Shown here in pieces: positions 25,603-34,643 of a stretch of 64,000 nt of DNA. The notes beneath the pieces are model-generated. The model was not told the origin of the DNA. It made no database searches and saw only the letters and a program-made list of their open reading frames with translations. The translations under genes were made by a program, and so were the position numbers. Source of the stretch: Arenibacter algicola (lineage in GTDB: Bacteria; Bacteroidota; Bacteroidia; Flavobacteriales; Flavobacteriaceae); contig NZ_JAHKPO010000003.1 of assembly GCF_018860365.1 (NCBI RefSeq), positions 124,001-188,000 of the forward strand, read 5' to 3'. Numbering within the stretch: the first letter of the stretch is position 1; the number at the start of each line of letters is the position of its first letter.

Positions 25603-26568
25603 ATGAAGAAAAGGACAATTTATGAAAGAAGAGATTTTGTTAAACTTGCCGCAATGGCTGGTGCTGCCTTACCATTGATGGGATTTGATGAATCCATTTT
25701 TAATCCTATTTCCAAATCGAGCGGGAATCTGGAAGTGCATTTATTTTCCAAACATCTTCAGTTCCTTAACTATAAGGATATGTCCGAGGCGGCGGCGGAA
25801 ATGGGTTTTGACGGATTGGATTTGACGGTAAGGCCAGAGGGGCACGTATTGCCAGATCGCGTATCGGAGGATTTGCCTAAGGCGGTCGAGGCCATGAAAA
25901 AATATGGTCTAAACCCTAGACTGATGACCACCAACGTTATTGATGTTAATAACAAGGAACATAGATCCGTGTTGGAAACAGCCAGCAAAAGTGGATTTTC
26001 CCATTATCGTACTGCTTGGCTAAGCTATCCTGAGAACAGGGAGATTTCTGAAAGTCAGACTATCTATGGCGAACAATTGAAGAATTTGGAAGTTCTAAAT
26101 AAACAGCTGGGTCTTATCGGCTGTTATCAAAATCATGCAGGCAATCACGTAGGGGCGCCCATTTGGGATTTACCGCCTATTCTTCAGGCTACCAAAAATG
26201 CAAATATTGGTTGCCAATATGATATAAGACACGCCGTTGTGGAAGGGGGCAGCAGTTGGGAACTCGGGTTGCGACTTATTAGACCTTTTATTAAAACCAT
26301 AGTCATTAAAGATTTTAAATGGGGAACCGTCAATGGACAATGGAAGCCCATCAATACTCCGTTGGGGGAGGGGATGGTAGATTTTGATCGCTACTTTTCA
26401 TTGCTCAAAAAATATAAAATAAACGTGCCTGTTTCCCTGCACTTGGAGTACGGGTTGGGTGGTGCTGAACACGGCGCGACTGAAATCACCATAGATAAAA
26501 AAGAAGTCTTTGCACAAATGAAAAAGGATTTGACCTTCCTTCAGGAAGCTTGGCAAAGAGCGGAATAA
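25603..26568 (+). CDS. Tat-exported sugar-phosphate isomerase/epimerase-like TIM barrel
   Basis: The protein has 321 residues. The N-terminus has a twin-arginine signal (ERRDFVKLAAMAGAALP), so it folds before export. The rest is an AP-endonuclease-2/xylose-isomerase-like TIM barrel with conserved segments FDGLDLTV, YQNHAGNH, YDIRHAVVEGG and LHLEYGLGG holding likely metal-binding His/Asp/Glu. It is probably a periplasmic sugar isomerase or epimerase with unknown substrate. It is the first gene of the divergent branch and shares operator 4 with the PL6 gene, so it is expected to respond to alginate. Confidence 0.82.
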   Translation: MKKRTIYERRDFVKLAAMAGAALPLMGFDESIFNPISKSSGNLEVHLFSKHLQFLNYKDMSEAAAEMGFDGLDLTVRPEGHVLPDRVSEDLPKAVEAMKKYGLNPRLMTTNVIDVNNKEHRSVLETASKSGFSHYRTAWLSYPENREISESQTIYGEQLKNLEVLNKQLGLIGCYQNHAGNHVGAPIWDLPPILQATKNANIGCQYDIRHAVVEGGSSWELGLRLIRPFIKTIVIKDFKWGTVNGQWKPINTPLGEGMVDFDRYFSLLKKYKINVPVSLHLEYGLGGAEHGATEITIDKKEVFAQMKKDLTFLQEAWQRAE

Positions 26569-26593
26569 ATAGGGATAACCAGAGCATAACAAT

Positions 26594-27310
26594 ATGGACT
26601 ACACAACAAATTCTACAAAAGAGAAATTAAGAAAAGTCAGTACCGCCACTATTGCTACCTGTCTTTTTAAAAAAGGATTGAAAAAACAATTTATTCAGGA
26701 CATTAAACCCTTAAAATTGGGTAAGCCTACTATGGTAGGGGAGGCCTATACCTTACGTTATATACCGGCCCGTGAAGATTTAAATACTATTGAAGTGTTC
26801 AAGGACCCTAAACATCTACAACGGGTAGCGGTTGAAGAGTGTCCCAAAGGCGCTATTTTGGTTATTGATAGCAGAAAGGATGCCCGAGCTGCTTCCGCGG
26901 GTTCCATATTGGTCACCCGATTGATGGTAAGAGGGGTCTCGGGAATTGTAACAGATGGCGGTTTCCGGGATTCCGCTGAAATTGCCGAGTTGAATATTCC
27001 CTCTTATCACAATAGACCATCGGCACCCACCAATCTTACCTTGCACCAGGCCATTGCCATTAACGAACCCATTGGATGTGGTGATGTGGCTGTCTTTCCA
27101 GGAGATATTTTGGTAGGGGACGATGATGGGGTTATGGTAATCCCTGCCGCTATTGCCGATGAGGTGGCCGACGAATGTTTGCAAATGACCCTATTCGAGG
27201 AATTCGTGATGGAAAATGTACAAAATGGACGATCAATTGTTGGACTATACCCTTTAGTGGATAAAAAAATTGCTGAAGAATTTGAGGCTTGGAGGGCCAA
27301 TAAAACTTAA
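26594..27310 (+). CDS. RraA/HMG-CHA-aldolase-family protein
   Basis: The protein has 238 residues and the RraA-like fold. The divalent-metal aldolase signature is present: DGGFRD with R125-D126 and an acidic residue three further on (E129). A GDDDGVMVIP stretch also matches the family. True aldolases of this family split 4-hydroxy-4-methyl-2-oxoglutarate or 4-carboxy-4-hydroxy-2-oxoadipate, or decarboxylate oxaloacetate. The RNase E regulator RraA lacks such activity. The gene is 25 bp after the TIM-barrel gene, clearly in the same operon, which favours a keto-acid aldolase role. Confidence 0.8.
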   Translation: MDYTTNSTKEKLRKVSTATIATCLFKKGLKKQFIQDIKPLKLGKPTMVGEAYTLRYIPAREDLNTIEVFKDPKHLQRVAVEECPKGAILVIDSRKDARAASAGSILVTRLMVRGVSGIVTDGGFRDSAEIAELNIPSYHNRPSAPTNLTLHQAIAINEPIGCGDVAVFPGDILVGDDDGVMVIPAAIADEVADECLQMTLFEEFVMENVQNGRSIVGLYPLVDKKIAEEFEAWRANKT

Positions 27311-27690
27311 AACAATTAAACTATAACATTCTTGAGAAGTGGTAACTAAGCAATAAAACTGTTGTACTTCTAGTGGGATTTGCTCCATCCCGGAAGTGCA
27401 AACTGAGTTTTTTTAATGTCGTGAACCCCCTTGTTCCTATGGCATTGTACTTCCTAGATCCCGAAAATCTGATTTTAGGGCATTGTGCCGGTAACCGTGT
27501 CCAGAAAACAGGTTTGCTGGTCACTAATTTAATTGCCCTGAAAAAGGAATGGATTGTTAGCCCTTAGATAATGGAATAATGTTTATTAAGATTCTAGTAA
27601 AGACTTTTAGTGGTAATGCGAAATTAAGTAATTTGTACTCCTATTCAGTTTGACTTAAAAAGGAATCAACAAAACTTGAAACTATTTCTT
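27311..27690. other. Intergenic region with a large imperfect hairpin
   Basis: This 380-bp gap separates the RraA-like and sulfatase genes. It contains a hairpin at 27362-27401 (arms TTG-ACTTC-GGGAT / ATCCC-GAAGT-CAA with small bulges) and a second inverted repeat at 27460-27480; the motif TTGTACTTC occurs before each. Short frames on both strands (27373-27567, 27321-27524) do not resemble proteins. A structured leader or small RNA is possible. Confidence 0.5.
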
Positions 27691-29451
27691 ATGATTTTGA
27701 AGTATAAACATCGCATTATTCTTTTCCTAATTTTAAGTCTAACCGTTGGTGCAAAGGGTCAATCCAAACAACATCCCAACGTAATCTTGATCATTACGGA
27801 TGACCAAGGGTACGGAGATTTGGGGATTACGGGGAACCCCCATGTGCAGACACCGGTTATTGATGCCATGGCAAGTGAAAGTGTTAGGTTCAATAATTTT
27901 TACGTTTCTCCTGTTTGTGCTCCCACCAGATCCAGTTTAATGACAGGACGATATTCCTTGCGCACAGGAATGCGGGACACCTACAATGGGGGAGCCATTA
28001 TGGCTTCCAACGAAGTAACCATTGCTGAAATGTTGAAACAGGCCGATTATAGTACCGGGGCTTTTGGTAAATGGCATTTAGGCGATAACTTTCCGAGTAG
28101 GCCAAGTGATCAAGGTTTTGATGAATCCGTAATTCATCTTTCTGGGGGTATGGGTCAGGTTGGAGATATTACCACTTATTTTAAAGGGGATAGAAGTTAT
28201 TTTGACCCTGTACTATGGCATAATAACCAGCAAGAGCCTTATGACGGGTATTGTTCGGATATTTTTACCGATCAAGCCATCAATTTTATTGATAAAAATA
28301 AGGAGTCCCCTTTTTTCTGTTATTTGGCATTTAATGCACCTCATACCCCTTTGCAAGTTCCTGATTCCTATTATCAAAAATACAAGGACATAGACCCCTC
28401 TTCTGGTTTTGGTAAGGACGGTAAGCCTTTTCCCGAAATGAGCGAGAAGGACAAGGAAGATGCTAGAAAGGTATACGCCATGGTCAACAATATTGATGAC
28501 AATCTAGGGAAACTCTTCAAAAAATTGAAAGACTTGAAGCTCACTGAAAACACGCTTGTAATTTTTATGACAGACAATGGTCCCCAACAAACCAGATATG
28601 TGGGTGGTATGAGGGGACTTAAGGGAGATGTTTACAATGGGGGTGTCCGAGTGCCGTTTTATTTGAAATATCCAGCTCTTTCCAAAGGCAATAAAGATGT
28701 GGAAACTATGACTGCGCATTTGGATGTTCTGCCTACCTTATCCGCAATTTGTAATGTGGAAATGCCCAAAGACAGGGTAATAGATGGTAAAAGCTTGGTT
28801 CCTTTAATAAAGGGCCAGCAAGTAGAGTGGGCCGATCGTTCCTTATTTTTTTATTGGTCCCGGCGTTATCCCGAGTTGTACAATAATATGGCCATTCAAA
28901 AAGCTGGGTATAAACTAGTGGGAAAAACGGACTATAACGCCACTATTGAAGAGTTCGAATTGTTTCAGCTTACCAAGGATCCATATGAACAGTACAATGT
29001 GTTAAAGGAGAATAAAGCATTGGCCATAGACCTTAAAAAGGAATTGGATAAAATATACAATGAGTTGATCATTTCTGAAAATCTTGTGAACCCTCCAAAA
29101 ATTTTGGTCGGTACCCCAAACGAAAACCCTGTCATTTTAAATAGGAATGATGCTGGTGGGGAACGCGGTATTTGGAACCAAGAGGAAATTTATGGTCATT
29201 GGGATACTGATATTGAAGAGGGCTATTATGATATTACATTTAAGTTTGTAAAGCCGGTAGCAGCCAATGGTAAAATGGTTTTGGAAGCCAATACCCTGGT
29301 AAGACAAATGGAAAACAAAGATGGGAATACCGATATAATTCAGATGGAGAAGGTTTATTTTCCAAAAATGACGGGCAAGCTTTTACCTTTTTATGCAGTG
29401 GACAACAAAAATATATTTCCGTTTTGGATGGAAATGGAAAAGGTGGATTAG
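27691..29451 (+). CDS. Secreted sulfatase (family S1)
   Basis: The protein has 586 residues from the ATG at 27691 (a TTG at 27676 is less likely). It has a signal peptide, the N-terminal metal site TDDQGYGD (D37, D38) and the sulfatase signature CAPTRSSLMTGR, whose C76 would be oxidised to formylglycine and whose R80 completes CxPxR. HTPLQVP and TDNGPQ supply the remaining metal/sulfate ligands. No maturase is in the window. It follows the TIM-barrel/RraA pair by 380 bp. Alginate carries no sulfate, so the target is probably another algal polysaccharide such as fucoidan or a carrageenan-type glycan; this is inference. Confidence 0.9.
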   Translation: MILKYKHRIILFLILSLTVGAKGQSKQHPNVILIITDDQGYGDLGITGNPHVQTPVIDAMASESVRFNNFYVSPVCAPTRSSLMTGRYSLRTGMRDTYNGGAIMASNEVTIAEMLKQADYSTGAFGKWHLGDNFPSRPSDQGFDESVIHLSGGMGQVGDITTYFKGDRSYFDPVLWHNNQQEPYDGYCSDIFTDQAINFIDKNKESPFFCYLAFNAPHTPLQVPDSYYQKYKDIDPSSGFGKDGKPFPEMSEKDKEDARKVYAMVNNIDDNLGKLFKKLKDLKLTENTLVIFMTDNGPQQTRYVGGMRGLKGDVYNGGVRVPFYLKYPALSKGNKDVETMTAHLDVLPTLSAICNVEMPKDRVIDGKSLVPLIKGQQVEWADRSLFFYWSRRYPELYNNMAIQKAGYKLVGKTDYNATIEEFELFQLTKDPYEQYNVLKENKALAIDLKKELDKIYNELIISENLVNPPKILVGTPNENPVILNRNDAGGERGIWNQEEIYGHWDTDIEEGYYDITFKFVKPVAANGKMVLEANTLVRQMENKDGNTDIIQMEKVYFPKMTGKLLPFYAVDNKNIFPFWMEMEKVD

Positions 29452-29584
29452 GAAGCTAACGGATATTTTTATCACTCATTTTCAAGGAAGGGGATGTATT
29501 TTTTTGGTCGGAATTTTCCCGAAGAGTTACCTTAAATAATTGTTGCACAATACCTTTATTGGCGTACATTCGCGCAAAATATTT

Positions 29585-30193
29585 ATGTCCATGGAAAGTA
29601 GGGTAAAAGCAGTTGAGGCGTTATTCGCCGTTTTGGATCGGGAGATAGCTACTTTTCAATCCGAATCGGGTCTGGGCTGTAAAGCAGGTTGCGGTAAATG
29701 TTGCACCCATCCGGATATAGATGCTTCCCCTTTGGAATTTTTGCCATGGGCTTTCCATCTCTTTTTAAATGGGAAGGCAGAAACTACCTTGGAGGAATTA
29801 AGGGTAAATAGCAGTTCTCTGTGCCATTTGTACAGGCCACTTTCTGTGCTTGATAGTAATAGCGGAAGCTGCGGCGATTACAAGTATCGTGGATTAATAT
29901 GCCGACTGTTTGGATATGGGGCAAGCAGGGATAAACTGGGACAACTCCGTTTGGCCACCTGCAAGATCATTAAGGAGAATCAGGCCGAACGTTACGAGTA
30001 TGCCCAAGCAGCTATGAAGAATGGACTATACGTGCCTATTTTTACGGACTACTATATGAACCTCAATCAAATAGATTTTAGGATGGGCAACAGTATTCTA
30101 CCTATCAACAAGGCCATGAAGGCTGCCATTGAGGAAGTACTTCAATATTATGCCTACCGTCCCTTTCCGGAAGGGCATAAGGTTATCGCATAA
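29585..30193 (+). CDS. YkgJ-family cysteine-cluster protein
   Basis: This 202-residue protein begins at about 29585 (ATG); the frame upstream starts with a TTG at 29540 and is not preferred. The N-terminal CKAGCGKCC (C32, C36, C39, C40) and later cysteines in SSLCHLY, GSCGDY, LICRLFGYG and ATCK form the CxxxCxxCC-type cluster of the zinc/iron-chelating YkgJ family. It is cytoplasmic. The metal (Fe-S or Zn) and its role are unknown in this family. Confidence 0.8.
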   Translation: MSMESRVKAVEALFAVLDREIATFQSESGLGCKAGCGKCCTHPDIDASPLEFLPWAFHLFLNGKAETTLEELRVNSSSLCHLYRPLSVLDSNSGSCGDYKYRGLICRLFGYGASRDKLGQLRLATCKIIKENQAERYEYAQAAMKNGLYVPIFTDYYMNLNQIDFRMGNSILPINKAMKAAIEEVLQYYAYRPFPEGHKVIA

Positions 30194-30425
30194 TCTCATA
30201 CTTTATACTTAATTAGGGTATTCCAGGTCTTTTGTGGTGGAAAAATCTATTAATTCCTCCACGGATTCATTTTGTACGGTTAAAGAAGAGTGTTTTGACT
30301 TTTTTACTTAGTTTTGAAAATGCCGTATGCTGGAACATTCTTTGGGATAACTAGATATGTTTTTCCTTCATAACCGGCGGATATCAACAAACTATTTATA
30401 AGTAAAATAATTAAAAGATAATTGT

Positions 30426-31244
30426 ATGAAAGTGAGACTATTTTTGACTACACTGTTTGTTATTGGTGCCGTACTAAGTGCATTTGCATCCCAGATAGAT
30501 ACCTTGAACGTCAAGAGTAGATCAATGAATAAATCCATAGCCAATCTGGTAATTTTGCCTGATAGCTATACTGAGCAAAAGCAAGGTTATCCGGTGCTTT
30601 ATCTGTTACACGGAGCAGGAGGCGACCATACGGATTGGGTAACCAAGGTAGGGGCCATTAAAGGGTATGCGGACACATATAACATGATTATAGTCTGTCC
30701 TGATGGAAGTAAGACCAGTTGGTACTTTGATAGTCCTGTAGATCCATCCATGCGATATGAGACCTATGTTTCCGAAGAACTTGTTCAGGCCGTGGATAAG
30801 AAATACAATACTCTGGCCAATAGAAAATCTAGGGCAATTACGGGCTTAAGTATGGGGGGTCATGGGGCATTTTACCTAGCCTTTAAAAATCAGGAGGTTT
30901 GGGGAGCTGCTGGAAGTATGAGCGGGGGACTGGATATACGTCCTTTTCCTGAAAATTGGGACCTCTCCCTACGCTTGGGCGATTATGCCGTAAATCGGGA
31001 CAATTGGGAAGATAATACGGTAATCAATATGGTGTATTTGTTGAAAAAAGACAACCTAAAGCTCATTTTTGATTGTGGAGTTAATGATTTCTTTTATGAA
31101 GCCAATAACAGAATGCACCAAAAATTGATGGAAAGAAATATTCCCCATGATTATATAGAGCGACCTGGAAGCCATAATTGGGATTATTGGGCTAATGCCA
31201 TTCAATACCAACTATTGTTTTTTGATAATTTTTTTAAATCCTAA
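30426..31244 (+). CDS. Secreted esterase, alpha/beta hydrolase (esterase D/tannase type)
   Basis: The protein has 272 residues with a signal peptide (through AFAS). The alpha/beta fold shows an oxyanion region LLHGAGGDHTDW, the nucleophile S142 in GLSMGGHGA, and probable D221 (GVNDFF) and H250 (PGSHNWDYW) of the triad. This resembles PF00756 esterases that remove acyl or feruloyl groups from polysaccharides or small esters. It stands alone 240 bp after the YkgJ gene with no clear promoter match. A role in removing acetyl groups from algal glycans is possible but not shown. Confidence 0.87.
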   Translation: MKVRLFLTTLFVIGAVLSAFASQIDTLNVKSRSMNKSIANLVILPDSYTEQKQGYPVLYLLHGAGGDHTDWVTKVGAIKGYADTYNMIIVCPDGSKTSWYFDSPVDPSMRYETYVSEELVQAVDKKYNTLANRKSRAITGLSMGGHGAFYLAFKNQEVWGAAGSMSGGLDIRPFPENWDLSLRLGDYAVNRDNWEDNTVINMVYLLKKDNLKLIFDCGVNDFFYEANNRMHQKLMERNIPHDYIERPGSHNWDYWANAIQYQLLFFDNFFKS

Positions 31245-31308
31245 AGTGTAGGTTATAGTTCTTGTTGACTTTGATTGGGGTGTCAATTCGCCATTGATAT
31301 TTTGGGAA

Positions 31309-32946
31309 TTACGCCTTTAAATCTATTTCTTTAAGGTTCTCTATTCTGTTGCGTACCAAGAAGGCATCTATGGTCTCGAAATGTTCTATGACGCGTTTGT
31401 TCTTGAATTCGAACACCTTTTGAGAAAGTCCTTGTAGAAAATCCCGGTCGTGGGAGACCAATATAAGTGTGCCATCAAAGGCAAGTAGTGCTTCTTTAAG
31501 CACGTCCTTGGATTTTAGGTCCAAATGGTTGGTAGGCTCATCCAAGATCAAAAGATTTACCGGTTCCAATAGCAATTTAACCATGGCCAATCTGGTTTTT
31601 TCCCCTCCAGAAAGTACACTTACCTTTTTTTCCAGGTCATCACCGCTAAACATAAACCTGCCTAGAATATTTTTGATCTGTGTACGTACGTCTCCTTCTG
31701 CTACTTCATCTACGGTCTGGAAGATGGTAAGTTCAGGGTCTAACAAGGAGGCTTGGTTTTGGGCAAAATAACCAACTTTTACATTGTGTCCCAAACTGCA
31801 TTTTCCCTCTACTTCAATTTCACCCAAAATGGCCTTGATCATAGTAGATTTTCCTTCGCCGTTTCTCCCTACAAAAGAAACCTTTTCGCCACGCGAAATA
31901 GAGAGATTGGCATCTTTGAAAACCACATGGTCGCCATAACTTTTGGAAAGTCCTTCGGCCGTAACCGGATAGTCGCCCGAACGTATGGAAGGAGGAAACC
32001 TTAACTTCAAGGCTGTTGTATCCACTTCATCGATTTCTATGATCTGTAATTTTTCCAACATTCTTTCCCTGGAGGTAACCTGGTTGGTTTTGGAATAGGT
32101 GCCTTTAAATCGATCAATAAAGGCCTGGTTGTCCGCAATAAACTTTTGCTGTTCCTGATAAGCCTTTATTTGATGGCTTCGTCTGTCTTCCCTCAATTGA
32201 AGGTAGTGGGTGTAGTTGGCCTTGTAATCATAGATCCTGCCCATGGTTACTTCTATGGTTCTATTGGTAATATTGTCAATAAAGGTTTTATCATGGGAAA
32301 TTACAACGACCGCCTTTGCTTTGTTCAAAAGGAAATCCTCCAGCCAAATTACAGATTCGATATCTACATGGTTGGTAGGCTCATCCAAAAGGATCAGGTC
32401 CGGCTTTTGCAATAATATCTTGGCAAGTTCTATTCTCATTCGCCACCCACCACTGAATTCACTGGTAAGGCGATGAAAATCTTCACGTTTAAACCCTAGT
32501 CCCCTCAGCGCTTTTTCAACCTCTGCCTCATAGTTTATTTCCTCTAGCGCATAGAATTTCTCGCCTAGGTCCGATACTTTTTCAATGATATTCATATAGG
32601 CGTCCGATTCATAATCGGTCCGGGTTTCCAATTCCTTGTTCAGGCGTTCAATTTCATCGCGCATGCTAAAGATTTCCTTAAAGGCTTTGGAGGCTTCCTC
32701 GAAAACGGTACAGCTGTCATCTGTCAGTAAATGCTGGGGCAAATAGGCAATTACGGCGTCCTTTGGATAACGAATATGACCACGGGTCGCTTTTTGCTCC
32801 CCTGCAATTATCTTCATCATGGTGGATTTTCCAGCCCCGTTTTTTCCCATAAGGGCTATCTTATCGTTTTCATTGATAACAAAGGAAACATCACTAAATA
32901 AGGTGTCACCACTAAACTCCACCGCTATTGCATCTACAGATATCAT
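31309..32946 (-). CDS. ABC-F family ATPase (YbiT-like)
   Basis: The protein has 545 residues and two ABC domains in one chain without membrane segments. Walker A motifs are GKNGAGKST (about 34-42) and GRNGEGKST in the second half. Each half has LSGG/FSGG-type signatures (EFSGGWRMR, LSGGEKTRLA) and Walker B (LILLDEPTNH, LILDEPTNH). The linker of about 80 residues is the P-site tRNA-interaction motif region. ABC-F proteins act on stalled ribosomes; the overall layout is closest to YbiT. Confidence 0.9.
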   Translation of the reverse strand: MISVDAIAVEFSGDTLFSDVSFVINENDKIALMGKNGAGKSTMMKIIAGEQKATRGHIRYPKDAVIAYLPQHLLTDDSCTVFEEASKAFKEIFSMRDEIERLNKELETRTDYESDAYMNIIEKVSDLGEKFYALEEINYEAEVEKALRGLGFKREDFHRLTSEFSGGWRMRIELAKILLQKPDLILLDEPTNHVDIESVIWLEDFLLNKAKAVVVISHDKTFIDNITNRTIEVTMGRIYDYKANYTHYLQLREDRRSHQIKAYQEQQKFIADNQAFIDRFKGTYSKTNQVTSRERMLEKLQIIEIDEVDTTALKLRFPPSIRSGDYPVTAEGLSKSYGDHVVFKDANLSISRGEKVSFVGRNGEGKSTMIKAILGEIEVEGKCSLGHNVKVGYFAQNQASLLDPELTIFQTVDEVAEGDVRTQIKNILGRFMFSGDDLEKKVSVLSGGEKTRLAMVKLLLEPVNLLILDEPTNHLDLKSKDVLKEALLAFDGTLILVSHDRDFLQGLSQKVFEFKNKRVIEHFETIDAFLVRNRIENLKEIDLKA

Positions 32947-33205
32947 ATCTCAAATTTAAGTCTGCAAAACTATAAAAAAGGGGGATACCCAGCGCATTTT
33001 ATTGGGGCATTGGACGAATGTTTTTTATAGACGCTATAAAGAAGCTGTTTAATACTTCGTTCAACCATGAAATACCTATTTTTAAGGAACAACAGCCCCA
33101 GGGCCCAAAACTTATCCCTTTGCTGTGTTAAAGCGATGGTAGCAAAGTTTTAAACATTAGGTTTTTCAGGGCTTTTATGGTGAATAGCCAATCTATTTTG
33201 GATTA

Positions 33206-33916
33206 TTATTTCGATCTTGTCCTCTTTCGGAGTTTCATGAGTCGGTCTTTGTAGTAAGCCTTCAGTTCGTCCACAAAGCTCATTGGGTTTTTGTACTCCG
33301 TCAATACTTTGTAGGTATGCCTGTTTTTAGTCTCAGCCAATTCCTCCTGCAGTTTTTTAAGTTCCATCTTTAAGTACGCAAGTTCGGGACCTTTTGAGGG
33401 TTCTTGTATTTGGGGAGGCATTATCAAGGTGTTGCCACTAAAAATGTGCGCGTGATAGGCTTTTAGAGCGGCCAAATCCCCGGATCGGTATATTTCTATG
33501 AGCTGGGTTGTAATCTCCGTAGCCAAATCCAATTTATCGGTTTGCATAGAAAATTTATCGGGATGTACATATAACATGGCCTCTCGGTACAATTGTTTCC
33601 TTAACTGTTGTTCCCTTGAATTTTTTTCTGGAATCGGTTTCGATTGGTTGGAGGTAAGGATTCCTGTTTGGTCATAGTTTTTTCCGCGTTGTTTTTGTGC
33701 CAAACGTTTGGCCTTTTTTGCTTTTTTCTGTTGCTTATAGAGCAGTGAAAGTTCTTGTTCCTCAATTAATTCATCTTCGATTTCGGCACGAAGAAGGTTT
33801 TCAAAAACGGATGTTTTATGTATTATTTCATTGATTTCCATTTGCAGGCGGTTAATCTCCGCCTGAAGGAGTTGAATTTGGGTTGGGAGTTCACTGGGAA
33901 GGTGATTTTTACTCAT
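33206..33916 (-). CDS. Coiled-coil protein with a J-domain-like segment
   Basis: The protein has 236 residues and no signal peptide. Residues of about 10-75 are heptad-rich and end in a lysine-rich stretch. Residues of about 102-155 look like a J-domain core: basic helix II (LRKQLYREAMLYV), H118-P119-D120, and a helix III ending IEIYRSGDLAAL. A second coiled coil spans about 175-200, and the C-terminus is basic. It probably stimulates an Hsp70-type chaperone, or has kept the fold for another contact. No DnaK or GrpE neighbour is seen. Confidence 0.7.
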   Translation of the reverse strand: MSKNHLPSELPTQIQLLQAEINRLQMEINEIIHKTSVFENLLRAEIEDELIEEQELSLLYKQQKKAKKAKRLAQKQRGKNYDQTGILTSNQSKPIPEKNSREQQLRKQLYREAMLYVHPDKFSMQTDKLDLATEITTQLIEIYRSGDLAALKAYHAHIFSGNTLIMPPQIQEPSKGPELAYLKMELKKLQEELAETKNRHTYKVLTEYKNPMSFVDELKAYYKDRLMKLRKRTRSK

Positions 33917-34104
33917 GGGTTCCGGGTGATAGCAATCTTATTTTGATGGCAATTTAAACAATAAAAATTGCCTAAACGGAGTTCTTATGGTGTTGTGCCC
34001 ACCAAAGGAATAAAGTAGTAAAAATATTATGGGCATGCCAGTTGCCCAGTTTTATTATAAATTTTATTGTGTATAAAACAATTTTGATTCAAAAAAATAA
34101 AGAG

Positions 34105-34539
34105 ATGAAAAATTTTAAAGGTATTGTGAAGTTTGGATTGGTAGTATGCATCATGTTATTGGGGCATTCTTCCTTTGCTTCTCAAAATGTAAATCAATTA
34201 GCTATTGAGGTAAATAAAAGTCCCACACTTTTTGGCGAGGAAAATTTTCTGGGCAATTGGAAGTATTCTGCTGAAAATGTGCCTTACGAGTATGCTAGGG
34301 GGATATTGTTTATCTCTAAAAAGGAAGGTATACTTACGGTTATTGTTGCTTTAAGAGGTGGGGAACGCAAGGCACAGGATGTTAAGGTAGAAGAGAATAC
34401 TTTGACATTTGTGCTTAATTTGGAGGGCCAATTAGTATCCGTGAGTATCACCACGGACGGAGATAAAATAAGTGGAAAGGCAAGTTCTGAGGACGGTATT
34501 TTCCAATTAACAGGAGAAAGGCGTTTGGATCCTGAATAG
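34105..34539 (+). CDS. Small secreted protein, family unrecognised (paralogue of 5623-6048)
   Basis: The protein has 144 residues from the ATG at 34105; the frame is open further upstream but that part is A+T-rich non-coding sequence. A signal peptide ends near SFAS. The core LGNWKYSAENVPYEYARG, VKVEEN and GKASSEDGIFQLTGER match the product at 5623. It is alone between divergent and convergent neighbours and ends at a bidirectional terminator. The function is unknown. Confidence 0.78.
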   Translation: MKNFKGIVKFGLVVCIMLLGHSSFASQNVNQLAIEVNKSPTLFGEENFLGNWKYSAENVPYEYARGILFISKKEGILTVIVALRGGERKAQDVKVEENTLTFVLNLEGQLVSVSITTDGDKISGKASSEDGIFQLTGERRLDPE

Positions 34540-34595
34540 GATTTGGATATTTAACCTTTTTTGGGGAGGCTTAGATTCCCTTAAGTCATAAAAAA

Positions 34596-34626
34596 AAACC
34601 GAAGTTCTTAACTTCGGTTTTTTTCT
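34596..34626. terminator. Bidirectional terminator
   Basis: The perfect stem AACCGAAGTT/AACTTCGGTT (34597-34606 and 34610-34619) has a CTT loop, with A run before and T run after. It serves the small secreted-protein gene (+) and the DUF2911 gene (-). Confidence 0.9.
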
Positions 34627-34643
34627 TTTAAAAAATATTTCCC

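Noticed and set aside
27321-27567. Overlapping short frames on both strands before the sulfatase gene
   Set aside because: They overlap inverted repeats, do not resemble known proteins and are explained by an RNA-like structure at least as well.
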